Virus record (IMG/VR): IMGVR_UViG_3300021223_000019
Location: 1-43,172 of that record
Origin: a virus
DNA: 43,172 nucleotides
Reading direction: 5' to 3' (one strand)
Part shown: positions 24,885 to 31,238 of the stretch, piece after piece
How positions within the stretch are numbered: position 1 is the stretch's first letter
Layout: the number at the start of each line of letters is the position of its first letter
Translations under genes and position numbers: made by a program
Notes under the pieces: generated by a model
Database searches by the model: none
The model's input: only the letters and a program-made list of their open reading frames with translations
What the model was told of the DNA's origin: nothing

Positions 24885-25228
24885 CGGTCGTCCGAATCCC
24901 CGGCGTCGAATTTCCATTTCCCGGTAAACCATTGGTCATCCCTCCGCTGGCGTTGGGTGACCTTGAGCAACTGCTGGATCGCATCAACTTGGTCATGGCG
25001 GGCAACATGGACAAGGACAGCATTGCCACGGTGATCGATGCGACGCACGCCGCGTTGCTTCGCAATTACCCCGACATGGAACGCAAGGCAGTGGCTGATC
25101 TGCTGGACTTGCGCAACATGCGTGACGCGCTGGATGCGGTCATGGGGGCTTCCGGCCTGGAAGTCTCGGAGCCGGCACCGGGGGAAGGCCCGGCCCCATC
25201 GACTGGGGCCAGCTCTACGCACACCTGA
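24881..25228 (+). CDS. Tail assembly chaperone G-like protein
   Basis: This 115-residue helical protein (IPPLALGDLEQLLDRINLVMAG) is ATGA-coupled to the tail tube gene. Its size, position and the following open frame in -1 register identify it as the G component of a G/GT pair. Its proline-rich end (APGEGPAP) overlaps the -1 frame. The GT fusion is usually needed in a small ratio to coat the tape measure. Confidence 0.78.
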   Translation: MTVVRIPGVEFPFPGKPLVIPPLALGDLEQLLDRINLVMAGNMDKDSIATVIDATHAALLRNYPDMERKAVADLLDLRNMRDALDAVMGASGLEVSEPAPGEGPAPSTGASSTHT

Positions 25229-25491
25229 TCGCCAGTACGGGGCAAAGCCCGGTCACCCTGCGCCGTGATTGGGACATGGTGATGGTGGGCCATATGACGG
25301 ACTACTGGCACCACCACCCTCCGGTGCACGTCCTTGTCGCCGGCTACATGGGCTACAAGCCAACCAATGACGTCACGGACGCACCTGATTTGGCGAGCAA
25401 CCTGGCCGCGATGGCGGCGGAAATACGTGGTGATCTGCCTGAGCATTTACGTGAGGCATTAGATGTGTTCTCCAACAACCATCGTCGTTAA
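25184..25491 (+). CDS. T-like extension reached by probable -1 frameshift
   Basis: The -1 frame is open from 25099 to 25491 and reads PIDWGQLYAHLIASTGQSP, then RRDWDMVMVGHMTDYW to the stop at 25491. It has no good start codon near the G stop. The run CCGGGGGAAGG (25178-25188) in G codons CCG GGG GAA is the best slip site, though not a canonical heptamer. The last 40 residues are a diverged duplicate of the fragment at 25888-26022, so this T end has been replaced. Confidence 0.6.
25331..25465 (+). repeat. Duplicated T-gene end, upstream copy
   Basis: 25331-25465 aligns without gaps to 25888-26022 (offset 557). In 25345-25465 I count about 18 mismatches in 121 bp. The first 31 bases are identical, and most changes preserve the protein (GYKPTNDVTDAPDLASNLAA in both). 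The insertion lies between the copies. Confidence 0.85.
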
Positions 25492-25697
25492 CCCACAGTA
25501 GTTGTACCTGTAATGAAACCTACAGTGCTTATATGCTTGTGCAAAAGTACAGTTTTGTCATTGGACTCTATTTCGATTAATACATAGTCGCCAGAGATGG
25601 CGGCTATTCTCCCCGGATATAATTTGCCACCAAACTCAAACAAGGCTTGAATGTCTTGGTTATGCATGTGCTCTAGCTTATCAGTGAATATTGACAT
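25488..25697 (-). CDS. Sm/Hfq-like small protein, reverse-strand cargo gene
   Basis: This 69-residue protein starts MSIFTDKLEHMHNQDIQ. Residues 20-45 (FEFGGKLYPGRIAAISGDYV) resemble the Sm1 motif of Hfq (G-K-L-x-G-x-I...D). Residues 49-62 (TVLLHKHISTVGFI) resemble Sm2 (YKHAISTV), including a KH pair. That suggests an RNA-binding, ring-forming protein, but one-residue length differences keep this tentative. It is antisense to the tail operon, its stop overlaps the T stop, and the DNA is AT-rich. AGAAG precedes the ATG. Confidence 0.7.
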   Translation of the reverse strand: MSIFTDKLEHMHNQDIQALFEFGGKLYPGRIAAISGDYVLIEIESNDKTVLLHKHISTVGFITGTTTVG

Positions 25698-25887
25698 GAG
25701 TTTCTACTTCTCGATGCAATTGCTGTTTAAGCTTTTTGTTTGAGAGATGTTGCAGTTTTGTCAATCTTCTAAAAGTTTATAGCTGATCATAGTTCGCCTT
25801 TGCGATACTGCTATCAAAGGTTAGCTTTTGTCAGCGTTGTTCTGAATATGCCTCGATTTTTTAAGAGGTGATCTATTGCGAACTTTT
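25698..25887. other. AT-rich intergenic part of the tail-operon insertion
   Basis: The unique 190 bp upstream of the Sm/Hfq-like gene hold no supported gene. They probably carry the gene's own promoter on the minus strand; TTGATA (25816-25811) and AACTAT (25793-25788) are 17 bp apart, a weak match. Base composition is unlike the GC-rich tail genes. Confidence 0.3.
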
Positions 25888-26165
25888 TCCTTGGTGCTGG
25901 GTACATGGGCTACAAGCCAACCAATGACGTCACTGACGCGCCTGATCTGGCGAGCAACCTGGCTGCGATAGCCGCGGACATGCGTGGTGATTTGCCAGAG
26001 CACTTGCGGGGCGCTCTGGATGCTTTTATCGCACCGGAGTTGCGGCTGGACGCCGTTAGCCTGACCGCGCTAGCCTCTCGGCCCTACACAGGGAGGCTAG
26101 TCGATGCGTTACATGGTTGCTTTAGTTATTGGGTTGGTTGCTTTCAGCGCCCATGCGGATGCTGA
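25888..26165 (+). pseudogene. Displaced 3' fragment of the T-like tail chaperone gene
   Basis: The frame reads YMGYKPTNDVTDAPDLASNL and continues AAIAADMRGDLPEHLRGALDAFIAPEL, homologous to the T end at 25345-25465, then about 45 extra residues to a stop at 26165. It has no upstream T portion or credible start. It is best read as the original T end, stranded when the cargo insertion supplied a replacement end. It overlaps the next gene's start. Confidence 0.7.
26071..26099 (+). promoter_or_regulatory. Hairpin covering the ribosome site of the 26104 gene
   Basis: TAGCCTC (26071-26077) pairs with GAGGCTA (26093-26099), and CCCT/AGGG can form an alternative inner stem. The GGGAGG ribosome site at 26091-26096 lies in the stem, only 7 bases before ATG 26104, so translation may be controlled by folding. 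Confidence 0.4.
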
Positions 26166-26427
26166 TAAGGCGTTCAAACAAACCGCCATTGCAAAGGATT
26201 TGGTTAAGGCGCGGCTTAAAGATCCGGATGCTGCGAAGTTTCAGGGGCTTTATGCAAACACCTTACCGAATGGCGGCATCGTTATTTGTGGAGAAGTTAA
26301 CTCAAAAAACAAGTATGGCGGTTATGCGGGGTATCAAAAGTTTTTTAGTGTGGGCGAATCAGTGAGGTTTAAAGAGGATGCCCCGGAAACTTTCGACCGT
26401 CTGTATAGGATGGTTTGTCCTAAATAA
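26104..26427 (+). CDS. Small secreted protein, cargo gene in the tail operon
   Basis: This 107-residue protein has a signal peptide (MRYMVALVIGLVAFSAHADA, probable cut after AHA) and a mature domain with LKDPDAAKFQGLYA, NGGIVICGEVNSKNKYGGYAGYQ and two cysteines (CGEV, MVCPK). It would act in the periplasm or cell envelope. With its own terminator at 26445 it forms an independent unit between T and tape measure. A role in superinfection exclusion is plausible for such envelope cargo but unproven. Confidence 0.8.
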   Translation: MRYMVALVIGLVAFSAHADADKAFKQTAIAKDLVKARLKDPDAAKFQGLYANTLPNGGIVICGEVNSKNKYGGYAGYQKFFSVGESVRFKEDAPETFDRLYRMVCPK

Positions 26428-26444
26428 GTTCCGTGTGAACACGA

Positions 26445-26468
26445 AACTCCGCCCCGGCGGAGTTTTTT
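26445..26468 (+). terminator. Terminator after the secreted cargo gene
   Basis: A 9-bp perfect stem AACTCCGCC/GGCGGAGTT with a CC loop is followed by T6. It lies inside the late operon, so downstream tail genes need antitermination or another promoter. Confidence 0.88.
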
Positions 26469-26493
26469 ATTGTCTGCAATATGAGGTTCCGGC

Positions 26494-29262
26494 ATGGATA
26501 GAAATATCGCGTACCAGTTCACTGCCGGCACCCAGGGCTTTGACCGTGCAGTAGAAAGTATTGAACGCAATATGCGCGAAGCCCGGACGACATTCAGTCG
26601 TGAAATCAGGGCGATCAACACTGAGATGGTGGGCAGTCAAACGCAGCTGAGTCGTTTTGGCCCAGCGGTGAATGATGCCTTTTCCGGCGTCAGCACGATT
26701 ATGCGCACGGGCCTCTCCGGTGTGATGGCGGGGATCGTAGGTGTGATGGGGCTGGGAGCGTTCAAACTCGGCCAAATTGTCAGCGATAGCAAGGACGCTG
26801 CGGTTCAGCAACAGGCGGCCTATCGCGGCTTGGAGGCGGTGGCCAACCACGCAGGTATTGGTATTGGTCGGGCCATGGATGAGGCCAACAAGCTGGCCGC
26901 CGACGGCCTGCTTAGCGTGGCGGATGCGTCCAAGTCCCTGCAAAACCTGTTGAGCCGTGGTTACAGTGTTGAGCAGGCAGTCAATGTCATCACACGCTTG
27001 AAGGACTCCGCAGCCTTCAACCGCCAAGCCAACCTGAGCATGTCTGAGGCTGTGGTGACGGCCACCGAGGGTCTGAAAAATGAAAACTCGGTGCTCGTTG
27101 ATAACGCCGGTGTCACCAAGAACGTTGCAAAAATGTGGGAGGAATACGCCAAGAGTATTGGCACCACACGTGACAAGTTGAGTGATGCACAGAAGGTCAC
27201 CGCCGAACACAACGGCGTAATGAAAGCGACGGAGGCGCAGGTTGGTAACGCTGCAAAAGCAGCCGATGGGTTGACGGGTAGCCAGGCTGAATTAAATACC
27301 GAGAGTAATAAGCTTCAAGTCACCATCGGGACCATTCTTGAGCCTGTATTTGTCAGTTTGAACAAGCGCCTGTCTGAAACTGCGGGCTGGTTCAACAGCT
27401 TGCTCAAGGGCATGACCGGTGTCGGTGCGACGGTCGATGAAGTTGCCGCGAACGTTGCTCGCTACGAAGCGATCTTGAAAGATTTCAAGCCTGGACCACG
27501 GGCCGGTGGCAGCAAGGCCCCGCTTGAAGCGGCGCTGGTGGAGGAACGTCTGCTGCTGGAAAACATGCAGCTGGTTTCCAACAAGATTGACGAAGTGGAT
27601 TCAGGCATGCGCTCGCGAACAGCGCGCATTGAGGAACAACGGCGCAAGGTGGCCGACATGGCCGCCACGGGCAACACGGCGCTGACCAAGCCGGCACAGC
27701 AAGGCCGGGTAAGCCCAACGGCCTATGGGCTGGAAATCGCTCAGTTGACCAAGCTTGAAGCCGGCTATGCCGAGGCCATTGAACATCGGAAAAAGGTGCA
27801 GGCGGCGACGACGCCTCCCAAGGAAACCAAAGACCCCATCACGCCGGCTAAAACGACCTCGCGGGTCAGTGAGTGGTCCGAGGCGCTGGACGCGCAAAAA
27901 GTTGCCCATGCTCAGCAGCAGGCCGAGCAAGGCACCTTTCTCCAGTTCTCCCAGCAGCAGGAAGCGGACTACTGGCAAGGCATTCTCAAGCGTACGGACC
28001 TGACAGCCAAGGAGCGGTTAGGCGTGCAACGCAATTACCTGTCGGCGTTGAATGGGTTGCGTCGACAAGACGAAGGCCAGGCGTTTGCGGATCTGCAAGC
28101 CCAGGCCCAGCAGTACCGCAACAACATGGACGCGCGCCTGCAGATCGCTCAGCAGACCTTGGAGCGCAGTCGCCAGCTGTATGGGCAGGACAGTCAGGAA
28201 TATCGCAAGGCCGCTGCTGAAGTGGTCGCCGTCGAACGCGAAAAGCAGCAGCAAATCACCAACATGAAACAGCAGGAATTTGCTGCTGACAAACAGGCAC
28301 GGCTGGCGGATGTTTCCCATACCGAACAGATGGCCCAACTGGACCTGCAGGCCAACCTGATCACTCAGGGCCAACTGCTGCAATCCCAGGCCGAGTTTGA
28401 AAAACAACGGTATGCAATTGAGGCCGAGGCGCTGGCCCAGCGCAAGGCGCTGCTGGAGCAGGATCCCGACCGTAACCCGGTCGCCCTGCAGCAGGTCCAT
28501 CAGCAAATCCTCGCGTTGGAGCAAACCCACCGCAACAGCATGGCGGTCATCGGACGGCAGCAAACCATGGAATCCCAGAGCAACTGGACGGGCATGGTGG
28601 ATGGCGTGCGCTCTAGCTGGACCAGCGGGTTGAACGGCATCCTCTCCGGCACCATGAGCACGCAGGGCCTGCTCAAAGGGATCTTCGGCAGCATCGGTAC
28701 CGCGTTCATTGAAAACATGGTCACGAAGCCATTGATGGCCTGGATCTTCGGCGAGACCGCGAAAACCGGCGCCACGGTTGTGGGTGTAGGCGTGCGAACA
28801 GCCGCTGAAGCCGGTGGCGCTGCACTGTCGGTGGCGATATGGGGGGCGGCCACCATCACCAACATCATTGCCAGTGCCTGGCAGGCCATGGCCGGTGCGT
28901 TCGCGGCCATGTCGGCCATCCCAATCATCGGCCCGGTGCTGGGCGTTGCGGCGGCTGTAGCGGCCGGCGCGTTTGTGTTTGGCCTGGTCAAGAACGTGGC
29001 CTCGGCCGAAGGCGGCTATGACATCCCGGCCGGGGTTAACCCGATGACCCAGCTTCACGAACAGGAAATGGTGCTGCCCAAGCAGTACGCCAATGTCATC
29101 CGCCAGGCTGCCAGCGGCGAAGGCCAATTGGGTGGCGGCGGGGGAGGCTTTCATTACCACGACAACAGCGGTCGCCTGACGCCGGCAGACATCCGGCGCA
29201 ACGCGCGGGTGTTTGCCGAGGAAATGCAGAAGCTACGTCGCAATGGCGCCATCAAGGCGTAA
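26494..29262 (+). CDS. Tail tape measure protein
   Basis: This 922-residue protein sets tail length. The N-terminal 100 residues are helical (FDRAVESIERNMREARTTF), then hydrophobic segments (VMAGIVGVMGLGAF) and a long coiled-coil centre rich in Gln and Ala (VAHAQQQAEQGTFLQFSQQQ). A second hydrophobic cluster (AAMSAIPIIGPVLGVAAAVA) lies near the end, and the tail is GGGGGGFHYHDNSG. This is the expected architecture. GAGG precedes the start. Confidence 0.94.
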   Translation: MDRNIAYQFTAGTQGFDRAVESIERNMREARTTFSREIRAINTEMVGSQTQLSRFGPAVNDAFSGVSTIMRTGLSGVMAGIVGVMGLGAFKLGQIVSDSKDAAVQQQAAYRGLEAVANHAGIGIGRAMDEANKLAADGLLSVADASKSLQNLLSRGYSVEQAVNVITRLKDSAAFNRQANLSMSEAVVTATEGLKNENSVLVDNAGVTKNVAKMWEEYAKSIGTTRDKLSDAQKVTAEHNGVMKATEAQVGNAAKAADGLTGSQAELNTESNKLQVTIGTILEPVFVSLNKRLSETAGWFNSLLKGMTGVGATVDEVAANVARYEAILKDFKPGPRAGGSKAPLEAALVEERLLLENMQLVSNKIDEVDSGMRSRTARIEEQRRKVADMAATGNTALTKPAQQGRVSPTAYGLEIAQLTKLEAGYAEAIEHRKKVQAATTPPKETKDPITPAKTTSRVSEWSEALDAQKVAHAQQQAEQGTFLQFSQQQEADYWQGILKRTDLTAKERLGVQRNYLSALNGLRRQDEGQAFADLQAQAQQYRNNMDARLQIAQQTLERSRQLYGQDSQEYRKAAAEVVAVEREKQQQITNMKQQEFAADKQARLADVSHTEQMAQLDLQANLITQGQLLQSQAEFEKQRYAIEAEALAQRKALLEQDPDRNPVALQQVHQQILALEQTHRNSMAVIGRQQTMESQSNWTGMVDGVRSSWTSGLNGILSGTMSTQGLLKGIFGSIGTAFIENMVTKPLMAWIFGETAKTGATVVGVGVRTAAEAGGAALSVAIWGAATITNIIASAWQAMAGAFAAMSAIPIIGPVLGVAAAVAAGAFVFGLVKNVASAEGGYDIPAGVNPMTQLHEQEMVLPKQYANVIRQAASGEGQLGGGGGGFHYHDNSGRLTPADIRRNARVFAEEMQKLRRNGAIKA

Positions 29263-29272
29263 GGGGGAGATC

Positions 29273-29923
29273 ATGTTGTTAGGGCCTATCTGGCCGCCAC
29301 GCTGGATCGCCGGTTATCCGGATCGCGGTGTGATGGCCGATAACGTTCTGCCCCATATGCCGGGGCAGACGTTGCTCGCCAAGAAGTCCCCAGAGTGGAG
29401 CACCGGGGTGCAAAAGTCGGTCAGTGGCCGGCGCCGGACAACGGCCTATTACCCGGCGCCGTTTTGGACGTTTCAGATCAATTACAACGCGGTGCGCAAG
29501 CGTCCTGGTCTGGATGAATGGACGCGACTGGTGGCGTTCTTCAACCAGCGTAAAGGGCAGTTCGGCGACTTTCTGTATTTCGACCGTACCGATCACCTGG
29601 TGACCAAACACCGCTTTGGTTTTGGTGATGGCAGCACCCGGACGTTCCAGCTTTCCCGTGCCATCGGCAACTGGGTGGAGCCCATTTACGGCGTGGTCAA
29701 CATCGATCTGCTGACGGTCGCCGGAATGCCGGTGACGGCCTACAGCGTTGATACCCTCGGCCAGGTCACCTTTGCCCAGGCCCCGGCCGGTGGTCAGGCC
29801 CTGGAATGGACGGGAGCGTTCTTTTTCCGGTGTGCCTACGACTCAGACTCTATGGATGGCGCGCAGCCATTCGGGCAGATCTGGGAGATGAAAAACATCT
29901 CTTTCACGAGCATCAAACCATGA
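29273..29923 (+). CDS. Baseplate/tail protein (DUF2460)
   Basis: This 216-residue protein contains WTFQINYNAVRKRPGLDEW, FFNQRKGQFGDFLYFDRTD and TRTFQLSRAIGNW, the DUF2460 pattern seen in gene-transfer agents and siphophages. It begins the baseplate module downstream of the tape measure. GGGGGAG lies before ATG 29273. It overlaps the next gene by ATGA. Confidence 0.87.
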   Translation: MLLGPIWPPRWIAGYPDRGVMADNVLPHMPGQTLLAKKSPEWSTGVQKSVSGRRRTTAYYPAPFWTFQINYNAVRKRPGLDEWTRLVAFFNQRKGQFGDFLYFDRTDHLVTKHRFGFGDGSTRTFQLSRAIGNWVEPIYGVVNIDLLTVAGMPVTAYSVDTLGQVTFAQAPAGGQALEWTGAFFFRCAYDSDSMDGAQPFGQIWEMKNISFTSIKP

Positions 29924-30780
29924 TCGCGGTCAGTCCTGAGTTGAAACAGTTTTTGGCTACGGCCCGTAGCTTTGTGATGGCCGACCTGTACACCATCACC
30001 CTGGCCAGCGGCCAAGTGTTGCATTACACCGACGCGGGTTTGCAGATCTACGCCGACGGGGTGAATTACTCGGCGTCAGGTCCGCTGATCAAACGTTCCG
30101 GGGTACGGATTGTGCGAGGGGTTGAGGTCGACACGTTGAGCGTCACGTTTTACGCCGGGGTCGAGGACACGCTGCTGGGTGAACCGGTGCTGGCATTCAT
30201 TGCCGGCGGCGGCTTTGACGGCGCGACGTTGACCCTGGCCCGAGCGTTCATGCCGGACTGGGGATCACCCGTCGTGGGTACCGTGATGCGTTTCATCGGG
30301 CGTGTTGCGGAGGTCGATCCGGCGGACCGCGAACAGGCGACGGTGGCGGTCAAGTCGCCGATGGAACTGCTCGATACCAAGGTGCCCAAGGGCGTCTATC
30401 AGCCAGGTTGTCTGCGCACGGTGTACAGCGCCGATTGTGGGGTGAATCGCTCCCTGTTTGAAACGGCGGGGCTGGTCCAGGCCGGCACGACGGCGTTGCG
30501 CATTCGCTCCAATATCGCTGCCGAAAACGGATGGTTCGACCAGGGCGTGATTCGTTTTGTGAACGGCGGTAATGCCGGGGTCGCTCGCACTGTTCGCCGG
30601 CATTCAGCGGACGGGGCGGTCACCCTGATTCTCGGCCTGCCAGCGGTACCGCAACCGGGTGACCAGTTCCTGATTTACCCAGGCTGTCCGCGCACCTTGG
30701 ACGCGTGCACCAACAAGTTCGGCAATCGCGGTCGCTATCGCGGTATGCCCTTTATCCCTGTCGCGGAGACCTCCGTATGA
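29920..30780 (+). CDS. Baseplate hub protein (DUF2163)
   Basis: This 286-residue protein begins MIAVSPELKQFLATARSF and contains MADLYTITLASGQVLHYTDA and the C-terminal zinc-like cluster CPRTLDACTNKFGN-RYRGMPFIP, typical of the DUF2163/BR0599 family. Three or more cysteines in the C-terminal region (PGCLRTVYSADCGVN) match. ATGA links it to both neighbours. Confidence 0.88.
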   Translation: MIAVSPELKQFLATARSFVMADLYTITLASGQVLHYTDAGLQIYADGVNYSASGPLIKRSGVRIVRGVEVDTLSVTFYAGVEDTLLGEPVLAFIAGGGFDGATLTLARAFMPDWGSPVVGTVMRFIGRVAEVDPADREQATVAVKSPMELLDTKVPKGVYQPGCLRTVYSADCGVNRSLFETAGLVQAGTTALRIRSNIAAENGWFDQGVIRFVNGGNAGVARTVRRHSADGAVTLILGLPAVPQPGDQFLIYPGCPRTLDACTNKFGNRGRYRGMPFIPVAETSV

Positions 30781-31238
30781 ACGCGCTCGAGCTGCAGCAG
30801 CGCGAAGCGGTGGTGGCCGAGGCCAGGCGCTGGCTTGCAACGCCTTATCAGCACCGACAACACCTGCTGGGCGTCGGGGTGGATTGCGCGTGGCTGCTGA
30901 TTGAGGTGTTTCATTCGGTGGGCCTGTTGCCCTGGATCGACCCCGGCGCCTATGCCCAGGACTGGCACCTGCACCGGAGCAAGGAGCTGTATCTGGGCTG
31001 GCTGGAGGAATACGGACAGCGAGTCGAGACCCCGAAGCCGGGCGATATTGCCATCTGGAAGTTCGGTCGGACCTACAGCCACGGCGCTGTAGTGATTGAT
31101 CAGCATCGGGTCATTCATGCCTTTCTCGACATCGGCGTGGAAGTGGCTGACATGCGTGAAGAGCGCCTGGCCTGTCGGCCGGTGCGTTATTACACACTCA
31201 ACGGTTATGGAGGCAATGATGGCGGGGGGCGGCGGTAG
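30777..31238 (+). CDS. NlpC/P60-family tail peptidase
   Basis: This 153-residue cysteine peptidase of the NlpC/P60 fold has nucleophile Cys37 in GVGVDCAWLL and His102 in TYSHGAVVI. GDIAIWKFG is the usual strand. It cuts peptidoglycan peptide crosslinks during infection from the tail tip. It follows DUF2163 directly, as in the gene-transfer-agent baseplate order. Confidence 0.92.
   Translation: MNALELQQREAVVAEARRWLATPYQHRQHLLGVGVDCAWLLIEVFHSVGLLPWIDPGAYAQDWHLHRSKELYLGWLEEYGQRVETPKPGDIAIWKFGRTYSHGAVVIDQHRVIHAFLDIGVEVADMREERLACRPVRYYTLNGYGGNDGGGRR

Noticed and set aside
28018-29160. 380-codon minus-strand open frame
   Set aside because: Antisense shadow of the tape measure gene, which reads as coiled coil and membrane segments in the plus frame.
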